Assembly (NCBI GenBank): GCA_033398695.1
Contig: CM065801.1
Location: 48,370,358-48,434,357 of the forward strand
Reading direction: 5' to 3'
From: Orobanche coerulescens
Lineage: Eukaryota > Streptophyta > Magnoliopsida > Lamiales > Orobanchaceae
DNA: 64,000 nucleotides
This document shows positions 1-12,345 of this stretch, piece by piece (position 1 is the first letter of the stretch; the number at the start of each line of letters is the position of its first letter). The notes under the pieces are model-generated. The model did not search any database, had not been told where the DNA came from, and saw only the letters and a program-made list of their open reading frames with translations. Position numbers and translations under genes: made by a program.

Positions 1-966
1 CCACCATTGGGCGGTGGATTTCCGTATTTGTTCAGCGTTTGGCTCGCGTTTTGATTGATGAACCGTTGGGTTGGTCAATCGTATTGATTTTTGTTCGTTG
101 TGTTTTATGATTGTTCAGATAATCGACTCGATTGTATTATCTGTTTGATGACGCTTGTCACTTGTTGATTTTATTATGTCTATACCGGTGGCGTCGTGAT
201 GGTCGTCGTGGAGCGTGTTTTCACGCCGTATATTCCGTTGCGTTGCTTGTAACGTTTCGCCGTTGGGCATGAGTTACGCACTTCTTCTGTATCTCGTTGA
301 GTTTTTCCTGGCGGGATATTTCTTCTCCCTACTTGTTTTAAGTTTCGGGACGAAACTTCTTTTAAGAGGTAGAATGTAATATCGCAATTTTCGATTTTCG
401 GTAAATTTCTTTTTCGGCGAAGTCGTTTTGACGACTCGCTCATGACCGTTTCGTCATTTCGAGAATGATTAATTCTGCACTTTTTGTCATCGAGCTCGTT
501 TCGGTGTTGTTTTGTTGAGTTAGTACTTTTAGACGCTTTTCCGCACTTGAGTTCGATTCTTGCGAATCTCGTCAAAGCTGTTGTTTCGAGTTTCTCGTAA
601 GTTCATTTAATGTTATTATTCTTTTTTCAAGCTTTGTTTTGGTGTTTCGATCGCGTATCGTGATTTTCGGACGTTTTGGGCCATTTTCGTAATTTCCCAA
701 AGTTTTGGGTAATTACTTCCGTTGTCATTCGAGCCTTCGGGTGGTGAATTGTGTGTTCTCTTAGCTATTAGATTCGTCTTTGCGAGTACATCGTAACCGT
801 ATCATCGATTCGTATTCGAGTTCGGGTTTCGGGGTCGTTCGGGCCGTCGGAGTTGGCCCGGCCGACATGGCCGAACAATCTGGGCCCAGGCAGTCTTGGC
901 GAAGTCACGGCCGGTGATCAGCGGCTTCGGCCGGTAGTGATCGGCGGCTTCCGGCCGTGCCGTAGG

Positions 967-1099
967 GCCGCGGCACATACCGGCAGGCGCGGCACACTCT
1001 GTGGCATTTTTCGCCAAACCGATCGGGTGCCGCGGCACACGCCGGCCGGGCCGCGGCACCGCCGACCACCAGGAGCCATTTTTGGGCACGTGCCGCGGC
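967..1099 (+). repeat. GCCGCGGC palindrome array in T1 U3
   Basis: About five copies of a unit built on the palindrome GTGCCGCGGCAC or slight variants, spaced 20-40 bp. The last copy ends about 10 bp before the TATA box. The same word forms arrays in both LTRs of D and in the LTR of copia element A. Function unknown. Confidence 0.8.
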
Positions 1100-1109
1100 A
1101 CCGTGCGGC

Positions 1110-1117
1110 TATTTAAG
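1110..1117 (+). promoter_or_regulatory. T1 LTR TATA box
   Basis: TATTTAAG directly follows the palindrome array. S1 has the identical context GGCTATTTAAGGCC at 13808-13821, so the element is conserved between subfamilies. It is the likely core promoter of the LTR. Confidence 0.6.
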
Positions 1118-2059
1118 GCCAGTGATCGTTTTTCGCCATTTTTCTCCTTCTTCTACTTCTCTTCCGGTGGGGTTGTTCCTATCATGGAGAGATGTTGTTG
1201 GTCAACAAATCCATGAAGTTTTGGAGTTCATATCATCAATCATCCATCCTATAACATCCTTTGATCGAGCGAATCAGGTCAGATTTTCTAGAAATCTAAT
1301 TTTGGGGATTTTGGGTATTTTGTTCGATTTCGTCCGTTTAATCCGATTTAACTTAGGATTGTGATGGATTGATGATTATTTGGATGTATTGTATCATTTC
1401 CCTTGTTAACCCATGGTTGGATCGTATCGATTCGTTATTTTGGTCGAGTTCTTGACCGACGCCTTGAAGGTGTCCGGTAAAATGTCATAGAGGAGTTTTC
1501 GGGCGTTCTACGATTATTCTTCCTCGTATGATCGATGATTTATTGAATTTATGTTGTTAGGGTCGAATTCTTGTGAAGAACTCGAGTCGGAACCCTTCCG
1601 TTCATTGTCTTCTTCAGGGTCCGAGCTTCGGTCGACCGTGTTCTTGAGCGTTTGGTAGCGGTTATTAAGGCAAGTATCTTATTATACGACTTGTATCTTG
1701 TGACTAGTAATTACGTATGATATGTATGACGATTTTGCTTGCCTCAGTAAATATGTTCCGTTTGAGTTGGTTGTGTTTTCCGAAATTTGAAGGCTTTGTG
1801 ATAATAGTGATATATTGGTATCCGTGTTAGGCGTTGTGCCATTTGTGAAGGATTGCGATGTACATATGAGATGGTTGTACACGTGGTTGTTCAATGTATT
1901 GTGTACCGAATGTGTGTTATGTTGGTTAAGAGTCGTTGTGATGATCGTGATATTTGTGTTGTTTTGGTTTACAAACTTGATTGTACATTTCAGTGTAATG
2001 TGGAATGGCTTGACATTTAATGATTATGAATTGTGTCGTGTCGATGTGTGTGTGTTCCA

Positions 2060-2435
2060 GGTAGGGTCCGACGAGGCCTCTGGAGTTCGGTACATGATGT
2101 GTACGAACAAAGTGTGTGATCCAGGTAGGGTCTGACGAGGCCTCTGGAGTCCGTTACATGACGTGTACGGACAAGGTGTGTGATCCAGGTAGGGTCTGAC
2201 GAGGCCTCTGGAGTTCGGTACATGATGTGTACGAACGATGTTGTGGCCGGGTAAGGTCCGTTGAGGCCTCCGGAGTTCGGTACATGATATGTACGAACAG
2301 TGTGTGTGGCCGGGTAGGGTCCGTTGAGGCCTCCGGAGTTCGGTACATGATGTGTACGAAAAGTGTGTGTGGTCCGTGTAAGGTCCGTCGAGGCCTCCGG
2401 AGTTCGGTACATGATGTGTACGAACAATGATCGTG
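2060..2435 (+). repeat. 6 x ~63-bp tandem array in T1 LTR
   Basis: Six units of 62-64 bp start at 2060, 2124, 2188, 2250, 2313 and 2376. Each contains a GAGGCCTC-type core, GGAGTTCGGTACATGATGTG and a short dyad GTACAT..GTGTAC. The array lies about 0.95 kb downstream of the TATA box. S1 and D carry unrelated short tandem arrays at similar places. Confidence 0.9.
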
Positions 2436-3170
2436 TAGCAGTGATTGTTCGGGTAACATTTTAAATATGGATCTCGGACTCATAATGATATATTATTTAG
2501 TATGCTTTGAAACGAGAATTGGGCTAAGGCCCTAATGTTTACGAAAAGGGTTTTGTAAATTGGGACTCGAGATCCAAAAGAATTTCTGCTTTAAAAATCC
2601 CCGAGATGATGTGTTCCTTTTCAAATATCTCTTACTTGAGTTCGAAATTCTAAAACTTCTCGGGAACATTTTGATAATTGATTTCCGTATTAAATTCGTA
2701 GTTGCTATTTGCTTGTTACATTTCGTATGGTTTGATACTTGCACTAGTAAAAGCGGTGGAGTTTTACTAACCCCCAAGTATTCGGGGTGGATGTATGCAT
2801 TTTGCGTCCAGGTACATGCAGGTTCAGGGGAGCAGTCACAGGATTGGCACAAGGGGATGACGAGCTGCGATACTAATCAAGAGTTGAGAGTTGGTAGAGT
2901 TTATTTGTATTGTTAGAGTTGATTCAGTCTTCCGTTGTATTGTATTTGGAACCCTGTGTGGGTAATGTTGTTAGTCAGTCCGGTTGATAGAGTTGTGTGA
3001 CCTCATCGGTCTGTGTGTTTATGTGTAAGTGACCTTAACGGTCTGTATTATTATATTGTTTGACCCTGGCCGGGCAAGCATTTGGTTGTTTATGGACGTT
3101 TAGCCTGGTAGATCCTTGCGGAAAGGGTTTACGGCGTGTAATATTCCCATACGGTTTTGGGGGTGTTACA

Positions 3171-3767
3171 GAATCCGACTCCGGTTGCTTGTTTGCCAAA
3201 TCAAGACGTTTCTCCGCTCTAATGATCAATCACAAGTGACATTCAATCTTTAGTGATTAAGTGGAGGTGGTCTATGTGTGTTTAAGAAGGAGAGAAGGTT
3301 CTCTGGACTATCAAGAAATGAGGACGAATGAAGGGAACAAGAAAAAATGGAGTGTTGTCCCTTATATAAAGTTTTCTGCACGTTAGCTGATTAGCGCACG
3401 CTATCCAACTATCCTTAGCGCACGCTAATAAGCGTTGACTCCAAAATTGTCCAGGTTTGTCTGCGGGAATATTATCCGGACCCACGTCCGGCTGGCGCAT
3501 GTGCTAGCCACCCAGCTCAATAATTGACTGGTTAACGCACGTTACGCTACATTCGTAGCGTACACTAATTCTAACAAATAACGTACGTTAAGCTATCCTT
3601 GTTAGTGTATGTTATCACGTATTTGCATGGGAAAAATTACATGTTGCCATACTCATGTACAAGGGGTCAAATACGAGAATATCGTACTTCAATTATCGAT
3701 ATCACGATTCTGAATAATACATGGTTCAAAACAGATGAAATACACAATAATAAATTCGGATATTACA
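3171..3767 (-). repeat. T2: 5' part of a Tekay-type LTR, cut by T1
   Basis: Read on the minus strand, this LTR starts TGTAATATCC at 3767, where it abuts the pol frame of copia A. It runs down to 3171, where T1 is inserted. It carries units of the TAGCGTGCGCTA type (3388-3600), then a TATATAA box (plus-strand positions 3362-3371), then a leader-like region. The same motif family fills the U3 of S2 at 60497-61065. The rest of T2 lies left of the window, so it may be solo or part of a full element. Confidence 0.7.
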
Positions 3768-4810
3768 TTGAAGACCAAAGATCAAGTGTTAGATGTTTTC
3801 AAACAATTTCATGCCTCGGTGGAAAGAGAGACCGGGAAGAAGCTAAAGTGTATTCGGACGGACAATGGTGGAGAATACACCAGGCCCTTTGATGAATATT
3901 TCCGAGATCAAGGGATCCAACATCAAAAGACGCCACCAAAGACTCCGCAACTAAATGGCTTGGCGGAGAGGATTAACCGGACTTTGGTCGAGAGAGCTCG
4001 ATGTTTGCTCTCACGTGCCGGATTGCCAAAGTCATTTTGGGGAGAAGCTCTGAACACGGCGGTTCATGTGATTAATTTGACGCCGTGTGTTCCTTTGGAA
4101 TTTGATGTCCCGGATAAAGTGTGGAGCGGTAAAAACATCTCATACAACCACTTACGGCTTTTCGGATGTAAAGCTATTGTACACATTCCGAATGATGAGA
4201 GATCAAAGCTTGATTCCAAGATGAAGCCATGTATCTTTATCGGCTATGGTCTTGATGAGTTCGGGTATAGATTATATGACTCGGTGATAAAAAGGCTTGT
4301 TCGGTCGAGAGATGTTGTTTTTGTTGAAGATCAAACGATGAAAGATGTTGAGAATGGAGAGTCGGCTCCACAACACGACTATGATCTTATTGATTTGGAC
4401 CCCGTTCCTCCATAACATGTTGAGACACCCGGTGGAGAGGATGTCCAAAATGATGAACAACATGATGCCGGTGACAACGATGAGTTGAGACAAGATGACA
4501 CCGATGGAGCTCATCCCGAGCTACCCGTGATGAACATGCCATCTTTTGTTCCACTTAGGCGGTCGACGAGAGACCGTCATCCCTCTGCTCGCTATTCGGC
4601 CGATGAATATGTCTTACTCACCGACGAGGGAGAGCCCGAATATTTTGCGGAGGCTATGGAGGATGAAAATAAGAAGGAGTGGATGGATGCCATGCAAGAC
4701 GAGATGAGTTCCTTGCATGAGAATAATACGTACGAGTTGGTAAAGTTGCCGAAAGGCAAGAGAGCTTTGAAGAACAAATGGGTGTCTAGAGTGAAGTCGG
4801 AGGAGCATAC
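3768..4810 (+). pseudogene. A pol, first part: integrase core and start of RT
   Basis: Degenerate retrotransposon polyprotein. The integrase core has IRTDNGGEY, containing the second catalytic Asp, and LNGLAERINRTL, containing the catalytic Glu. A C-terminal region follows with GYGLDEFGYRLYD, then a stop at about 4413-4415 and an acidic linker. The copia motif RRSTRDRHPSARYS and the RT start ELVKLPKGKRALKNKW come next. The frame is cut by T2 at 3768 and by B at 4811. The first catalytic Asp and the zinc finger are missing. Confidence 0.85.
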
Positions 4811-4926
4811 TGTTGTGTCAAGAATTAACACTCTCCGACCGGCGATCGCCTCGGAGTTAGGGCGACCTAGTCACTGCCGAGCAGCCTAGGCAGACCTGCC
4901 GATCAGCGACCATGCGTCCAAGCCTT
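4811..4926 (+). repeat. B 5' LTR, left piece
   Basis: The first 116 bp of the B LTR, matching 29611-29726 with a few substitutions. Element C begins at 4927, and the 5-bp target gcctt (4922-4926) is repeated at 16948-16952. Confidence 0.9.
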
Positions 4927-6751
4927 TGTTGGGATTCCACAGAAAATAAACGCAACGGAAGAATAAACGGAATCCCTAAGAGGATCGATCAAGTAACGTA
5001 TATACGAAAAGAAAAATACGAAGATCAAGGAATCAAAGTCCCATACCTATGATGTCTCTGAAAAACCTTCGTATGATGATGATGATGATGAAGAGCCCTT
5101 CGTTCCAAGCACCTAAAGCAATATACCTCTACTTCACACGCCGGAACTTGATGAAAAAATCGACAAGCTTCCTTTCTTCAAGAATGCGGCTAGGGAAGCT
5201 TGTAGGAATTTTCTCTCTCAATGTATTCTTCTTATATCTTGTCTCTAAGATCAAGATGAAGTTTTCAACCTTACTCTCTCTCTCAAATTCGTGATTATGA
5301 GTTAAAGCAAGAAGAAGTTGTCCTCACTCCTTTTTAAAGACTTTTGTTTATAAAAAAAATGAAAGTCTACCTTTAACACATGATTGAGGGTATCAAATAC
5401 ACCCCACATATGTCACCTAGTGACATAAAATAAGTATATAAGAGACAAGAGATGGAGGGGGGGCGGCCTTAAGGGAAATTTCCAAGAAGACGGGTCGAAT
5501 TTACTCGGCTCGTGTACTGGATGTTCGTCAAAACGAATCCCTCGTGAACCGGATGTTCATCAAACGAATCCGTTTTATTTCCAATGTGTTTGGACTAATT
5601 AATTAATCCAATTAATTAATTATATCAAACACAAATATATATTTCTCTAAGAAATATAATTTATGAATTAAAGTAATCACCGAGTAACCTACTTACAATT
5701 CATAAGACCGCTATTTGATTTATCCGATAAATCAAAATTAGATATCTAATATATAATATTATAAGAGAGATTATTAATTCACATTTATCCATCAATGATC
5801 CTATTGCGCGACTCCGTAGGTTCGTCTCAGCTGGCATTGGGAGGAACGATGAGTGCGGGCGGCACTTAGCCCGACTAGCGGGCCGCCTTTGTAAACCCCG
5901 GCGAGCGAATGAACGAATCATTCCGAACCATTATGTCGTGAATACTATATACGTATAGACCCTTCATCGATGTCGGTCAAGTCTTGGGTCACGGTAAAGT
6001 CAAACCTACTGTTGACTAAACTATATACATGTGTTAATGCAAATCAAGACCGATGATTAATAGTGTATCTAATACGACTATATCGAATGCTTTGGCCAAA
6101 GACTTATGATCTTATTTGCCATTAACCGTATAGGACATTCGCCTGCTCACTAACGAGAGATAGAATCCTTTCTTGGCGTACGGCAAAAGGCGCTACTGCT
6201 CGTATAGTCCGCACTTCGAGGTCGACTCGGCAATTAAGCAAATGAGTCTAACTACTCTAATGACAAACTAAGCGTCACGGACACATCTTCTCTTGAACCC
6301 TCAAGTCAAAGGTCTACGTATACTATCACAACCTTTCGATTCGTCATCGACTCTCAGAGTGAATACCGTGTGGTGAATCGAGTATGAGTCGTGTTCGAGT
6401 ATCTTGGTCCCACCAATATACTTATAACTATGCTATCAAGACGTGCACACGTCCTGGCATCGATTATACAAGTCTTATTAAAACTTAATGTCTGTTAAGT
6501 TTTATCGACTTGCGAACTAGTTAAGCATTCGAGCTCTAAACACTTCTAGTGCCTATCTCCTTATCTCTATAAGGAGTAGAATGTTCACTCTCAAATGCAA
6601 GGACTACTATTCTATATACCAAATCACAATGCCGGTGATATACAATAATATAGAAATAATAATTGCCTTATTAAATATAATATTTATAATTACAATACAA
6701 TTGCTCTCACTCTCTCATCCTCTGAGTGGCATTCGAGGCATATTCCTAACA
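4927..6751 (-). repeat. C 3' LTR (1825 bp) with ATG microsatellite
   Basis: Ends are TG...CA. A trinucleotide run (ATG)n at about 5071-5090 has roughly 6 units here and about 10 in the other LTR (12490-12522). A TATA-like word CTTATATAC lies on the minus strand near 5433-5443, next to a short dyad TGTCACCTAGTGACA at 5411-5425. No gene lies in it; the small open frames follow low-complexity sequence. Confidence 0.9.
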
Positions 6752-6765
6752 ATCTCCCACTTGCA

Positions 6766-9222
6766 CTCAATGCCACAAACTATGGTATCTAATACCCATA
6801 CTCTCCGATGTCTCTCTAAGACCTTCCGAGATAGTGGCTTAGTAAGCGGATCGGCAACGTTATTTCTTGTGTCTACTCTCTGTAGTGTAACATTCCCATC
6901 CCGAACCATTTCTCTAACAAAATGATATTTTCTCGCAATATGTTTGGTGTTGTGGTGAGCCCTAGGCTCCTTAGCACATGCAATGACTCCGTCGTTGTCA
7001 CAAAACAGTGTCACGGGCTTCTGCGTTAGGAACCACTTGAAGTTCCTCGGTGAACTTCTTTATCCAAAAGCTTCTTTAGCAGCCTCGTGGCTGCACGATG
7101 TCGGCTTGACATGTGGAGATAGCGGTCGAACTTTGCTTGGCACTTCTCCAAGAAATCGCCCCACCATTCGGAGTAAAGATATACCACGATGTGGACATCG
7201 AGCATCCATGTCCCCAGAAAAATCGAGTCTGTATAACCCATCACTCTTAGTTCTCCACCGCCGTATGTAAGAACCAAGTCTTTAGTCCTCCTTAGGTACT
7301 TAAGAATGTTCTTTCTGACGATCAATGTTCTGCCTGGATTTGGTGAAACCGACTTACTACGCTCACGGATAGGCAATGTCGGTCTAGTGCAAATCATTGC
7401 ATACATAAGGCTACCTCTTGCTTTGAAGCATAAGGTACCTTGCTCATTTCCTTTCTATCTTCCTCACTTTGAGGACACATCTCTAAGGAAAGTTTTGCAC
7501 CATGTTGCATAGGTAGAAACCCTCTTTTAGAATCTTCCATCCTAAATCGCTTGGGATCTTTTCTATGTAGAGGGCTTGGGAAAGACCTAACATTCTTTTT
7601 GCTCTATCCGGTAGAGACGAATACCCGAGAATATAGGTAGCTTCTCCCAAGTCTTTCATTGAGAACTCTTTAGAAAGCCAAGCTTTCACGGTGAGCATTC
7701 TACGTCGTTTCCTATAAGTAGAATGTCATCTACATATAGTATTAAGAATGCAATTTTGCTCCCACTAACCTTCTTGTAAATACAGGGCTCTTCTTCGTTT
7801 TGAACAAAATCAAACTCTTTGACTGTCTCATTAAAACGAAGATTCCAACTCCGTGAAGCTTGCTTCAGTCCATAAATGGCACGCTGAAGTTTGCATACTT
7901 TATGAATATTGGTTTGAGATATGAATCCCTTAGGCTGTTCCATATAAATCTCCTCCTCGAGGAATCCATTTAGGAATGCCGTTTTCACATCCATTTGCCA
8001 TATTTCATAATCTAAGTGGGTTGCTATATCAAGCATCATGCGAATAGACTTAATCATAGCTACAGGCGAGAAGGTCTCAAAGTAATCGATTCCTTCTCTT
8101 TGGGAATAACCCTTTGCCACAAGCCTAACCTTATAGGTATCAACCTTGCCATCTCCATCAGTATTTCTCTTATAGATCCATTTGTTTCCAATAGGCACTA
8201 TGCCTTTAGGACGATCTACTAAAGTCCAGACCTGATTAGCATGCATTGAGTCTATCTCAGCTTCCATAGCTTCTTGCCACTTAGTGGAGTCAACGTCTAC
8301 CATCGCTTGGTCGTATGTAGAAGGATCATTATCTTGACTACTTTCTGTCATCTCATGGACACCTAGTTCCTCTTGATGCAGATAGCCATACCTCTCAGGT
8401 AATTGAGAAATTCTACTATACTTGCGAGGTGGTATCTGTATTTCAGAAGGTTCGGTTCTTGTATCTTGCATAGGTGTCTCATTTGGTGTTTCTTTTATTT
8501 CTTCCAAAGAAATATTTCTACCTGCCCCTCCTTCCTGAATAAACTGATCTTCCAGGAAGTGTGCTTGTATAGCAACGATGATTTTATGATCTTCATGCAT
8601 GTAGAATAGATATCCCATGGAATCCCCTGGATATCCTATGAAACGACCTTTCACAGACCTAGTTTCCAATTTCTCTACTTTAGTCTTCTTGACATAAGCA
8701 GGGCATCCCCAAATCCTAATGTGATTAAGACTTGGTTTCCTACCTCTCCACATCTCATGGGGAGTCTTAGGAACGGATTTGGAAGGACATCTGTTCAAGA
8801 TATGCACAGCAGTAAGGAGCGCGTAACCCCACATATAAATCGGTAAATCAGTATAGTTAAGCATGGAGCGAACCATGTCCAACAAGGTTCGGTTCCTTCT
8901 TTCTAATACACCATTTAATTGTGGAGTAGCTGGAGGAGTGAATTGTGACACTATTCCTAGTTCTTTTAAGAACTCATCAAATTCGGTACTCATGTACTCA
9001 CCACCCGATCGGCCAGAAGAGTCTTAACACGGTTACTGTTTGATTTTCAACTAGGGCTTTAAATTCCTTGAATTTTTCAAAAGCTTGGACTTATGTTTCA
9101 TTAAGTACGAATCCATACAGTATGGTCATCGGTGAATGTAATGAAATCTTGAAAGCCGTCTCGTGCCACTTCAAAGGGCCACGAGGCGTCGGTATGGATC
9201 AATCGAGTTTTCAGTGACTCTT
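6766..9222 (-). pseudogene. C pol: integrase, RT, RNase H (frameshifted)
   Basis: The longest open part (8993-7686) holds the end of the integrase core (ATPQLNGVLERRNRTL with the catalytic Glu), the copia linker PRKYSRISQLPERYGYL, and RT with [32 protein letters not shown] and the catalytic FLILYVDDILLIGND. A frame break follows. RT-RNase H fragments continue at 7698-7483 and 7406-7026, and the RNase H end (CDNDGVIACAKEPRAHHNTK, ADPLTKPLS) lies at 7014-6715. Several small indels separate the pieces, and the integrase N-terminal half at about 9000-9222 is also broken. It is not functional as read. Confidence 0.9.
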
Positions 9223-10671
9223 TTAAAAGTCCTGCGAAGGTAACTTAGTCATTTTGCCTTGAAGGCAAGATTCACAAGTTGGATAGGGATCTGATCCCAA
9301 TGGACCCGTAAGCCCATCTTTCTCCATTTTATGAACCTTGGTCTGACCGATATGACCAAGTCTAAGATGCCACTTAAGTGCTTGGTTCGTTTCATCCCTA
9401 CCACGCTTCCTAGTTATAGTGTTCACAGTTGTCTTATTCTTTAAATTTAAATGGTATAAACCATTTAATAATGTAGCAGTACCAACCAATTTATTTCTGA
9501 AATAAATATGACAGGACCCATCTCCAATAAAGAAGTGAAATCCCTTTCGGTCCATGACCGGAATTGATACAATATTCTTGTGCCCCTTGGGAAAAACAAG
9601 TACATCATCTAAAGTGAGAATAAAACCAGATTCTAAATCCAACATAAGGGATCCGATATCAGAAGCCTCGACAATATGCCCACTTCCGACGGTGACCATC
9701 ACCTCCCCTGAATCCAGCTTCCTACTTCGTTCCAGATCCTGATTCATTGTACAAATGTGAGAACTCGCACCGGAATCAAGTATCCAAGAAGTAGAATATA
9801 CAGTTACAGAACAATTTGTTTCTAAAACCAATAGTTCCGTACCTGAAGGCGCATTACGGTCAAGCTTTGGACAATACCTCTTCCAGTGGCCTAGCTCACC
9901 ACAGTTGAGGCATACATCCGTTTTCTTGGCCCCTTTGCTCTTTTGAACCATTGGGGCCTTGCCCCTTCCCTTGTCGATCTTGGCTATCGGACCTAACTGC
10001 TTCTTGTTCTTTTTCTTCTTATTCTTGGACTTCCAAGTCTTACAAGAAATCACAAGTGCAGCTTCCTTTCCCTTTGTCTTCATCTGAGACTGGCCAGTCG
10101 TCAGTTTGTTCATTAGCCCAGCTACGTTACATGCAATCTCATTGCAGTTGAAGTTCATGACAAATTGGGAAAAGGAGTCAGGAAGTGACTGCAGGATAAG
10201 GTCAGTTTGGAGAGATGCATGCATATGAAAATCTAGAGCTTCCAATCTCTCAATCATCGAGATCATCTTGAGGACATGGTCTCCAACCTTCTCTCCTTCC
10301 TTCATCCTGGCGCCGAATAATTGCTTTGATATCTCATATCTAGCAGTTCGGCTATGCTCTCTATAGAGCTCAGCCAGGTGCGCTAAGATGGCTCGTGAAG
10401 ACGTCATATTTTCATGGGCACGTTGAAGCTCATTGGTCATTGAGCCTAAAATGTACCCTCGCACTCTTATGTCGTCTTTTACCCATTTCTCATGGGCATC
10501 GACATCTTCCTGATTGGCTCGGGTTCTTGCAGGAGCCGCTGGGATGTCCGCCTCCAAGACGTATCCCATCATTTCCATAGTTAGGACAATCCTCACGTTC
10601 GGCTTGATCCACATAGTTCGGACCGGTCAGACGTTCTTTTCAAGTTGTATAGCGAGTGGGTTCATTGTCAT
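9223..10671 (-). pseudogene. C gag and protease, with GAG-pre-integrase domain
   Basis: The main frame runs 10614-9223. In order it has a copia gag (UBN2-type) domain, a basic stretch, one zinc knuckle CLNCGELGHWKRYC, the aspartic protease motif WILDSGASSHIC and a GAG-pre-integrase domain with WHLRLGHIG and the pair C..C near the end. The usual copia start (M-T-M-N-P-L-A) lies a little upstream at 10671 in another frame, so a 1-base deletion near 10625 separates the true start from the long frame. The product would form virus-like particles for the element. Confidence 0.88.
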
Positions 10672-12345
10672 ATTGAGAGTTTTGTTAACTGCAGAGAATA
10701 ATTTGAGATTCGTTAGTGATTGTTTAATTATGATCCGAGTAAAGAATTTAAGGACTTTCTTTATTCATAACTCGGCTCCCACTCTTTTATCGGCATTTAC
10801 ACACTCCCATGTTAAATCCGGAAGTCTTGGGTGACTTCATAGTGGTGATCGATTTCTTTACAAAGTTTAATAGAGGGCAACCCATACGGTTTATATTCTA
10901 TTATTCTTTATAAAGTGGTGTCTAATACCAACCCATCTAATGGATGATTCGATCTTCTTTTACCCCTAGTTCACTTGCCCTCAACTCATTCGGTTTCTAT
11001 GGCTCGCTGAACTATCTAAGTTTAAACCGTCAACTCCTATTAGTCTGACAATTGAATCTTACCCGGCAACCCATACGGTTTATAGGGGTTTGATTTGTCA
11101 CAACCAAAGGCATCTAATGCACTCTAGGAATTTATCAACTTTCCCCAAAAATATTACCCCGACATACTCGGAAGAATAATATTCCGGTTTAGATTTCAAT
11201 TTTCCATGAGTTTGACGGAGGGTAGGAAACCTCGCAACCTTATAACTTAGTGTTTGTAAGTGGGAGTATTAACGCGATTATATGTTACACTTTGCACATT
11301 AATCCGTTTATAAGCGCGGTTTGTGGTTTGTCAATCATTCAAAATGAAAAACAATAAATAGCAACCTAGTTACTACCAACATATAGCTCATGGACTTTTT
11401 CCTAAGTATTGGGCCAAGCCAAATAACAAAAAGAAAAATACAGTATTGATTCTTCGTCTTCCAGTCGGTCGTCTTCGGTCTTCGTCATAGCCATATGAAT
11501 AATTACATCATTGAACAATACGTCCTTTTATACATATTTTTTAGTAAAAATAAATAGGCTCAAAATGGCCTTTACAACCATATCGAATCGAACAAATCAA
11601 CAACTAAGTCCACGAGCTATATCACCATCACATAAGGCATTCCATACAACATGTAACGGTAAATGAAATTAAATGATCAATTAATATATTAATCCAATTA
11701 ATATAAAAATTAATTTATTTAATTTCTACAATATTAATCAAATTAATATTTATAATCGTCATTTTAATCCGGCCAAAACAATATTCTCGTCTAATAATTT
11801 CCCTTAAAAAAATATTCCAAATATTTTATTAAATCTAATTAAATCCAATTTAAATTTCGGAAATTATTACAACGAAAGATAAACACAAAAATGGAGTCGG
11901 AAAATCCGGTATCGAGGCCCGACCCACGGCCCGATTCAAAATCGGGCGAAAACTAAAAACCGCCCGGACGAGTCACTCTCGGCCCCGCCAGCGGCTGGCG
12001 ATCAGCTCTGATAGCCTACGAGTCACTCTCGGCCGGCGGCAGCGATCGATAAATGCTGCCCGTGCGTCTTAAATGCGGTATTCGTGTTTAACCCCATTTT
12101 CTCATTTTTTCACTCGCTTCCAAAGCGAAAAAGTTTCTTAACTTCATGAAGAACTTATAAATCAACAAAAATCAAATTTTTCAGATTTATAATTCACATA
12201 AAATAGTCGAAACTTGACTTACTACGAACGATTAAATTTCTTCGATTATATCTATTATGATTCTAAATCATAAACATCATCAAATAACATTCCAAATGCA
12301 AGGATGATCATATATACGATATATTTGACCTCGCTCGATACCCTT
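10672..12345 (-). other. C 5' leader between LTR and gag
   Basis: About 1.7 kb without a supportable gene. It starts next to the 5' LTR with a GGTATCGAGC sequence that weakly resembles the initiator-Met tRNA primer site. The phrase CAACCCATACGGTTTATA occurs twice (about 10878 and 11070), as does CGAGTCACTCTCGGCC (about 11970 and 12020). The region is AT-rich in its middle. Confidence 0.6.

Larger units (their letters stand above)
1..3170 (+). mobile_element. T1: 3' end of a Tekay-type Ty3/gypsy element
   Basis: Only the end of the internal region (1-374) and the complete 3' LTR (375-3170) lie in the window. Before the LTR stands a conserved stretch, AGTTTCGGGACGAAACTT at about 344-361, followed by a purine-rich tract. 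The same string follows the chromodomain stop codon of element D (reverse complement near 20520-20540), so T1 belongs to the same lineage. The 374 internal bases hold no convincing pol frame. They align only loosely with the end of the chromodomain, so T1 is decayed or non-autonomous. T1 is inserted in another LTR (T2), whose sequence resumes at 3171. Confidence 0.75.
375..3170 (+). repeat. T1 3' LTR (2.8 kb)
   Basis: The LTR starts TGTAATATCGC and ends GGGGTGTTACA, the TG...CA termini and near-palindromic ends shared with S1 (13114-15873) and D (18255-20501). Its order is a GC-rich array, a TATA box at 1110, a long transcribed region, a 6-unit tandem array at 2060-2435, then the end. The first 250 bp match S1 closely and later parts diverge. 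Several open frames cross this LTR on both strands, but they follow the tandem arrays and are not genes. A full TSD cannot be tested because the left end lies outside the window. Confidence 0.8.

Noticed and set aside
2060..2435. CRISPR-like look of regularly spaced repeats
   Set aside because: Units are contiguous with no unique spacers, in a plant LTR.
1815..2483. Open frames on both strands (up to 136 codons) over the T1 tandem array
   Set aside because: The 62-64 bp units keep frames open by repetition; both strands are open at once and there are no domains.
375..3170. Five-base target repeat for T1
   Set aside because: The left border is outside the window; the bases before the 3' LTR are internal element sequence, so they cannot be compared.
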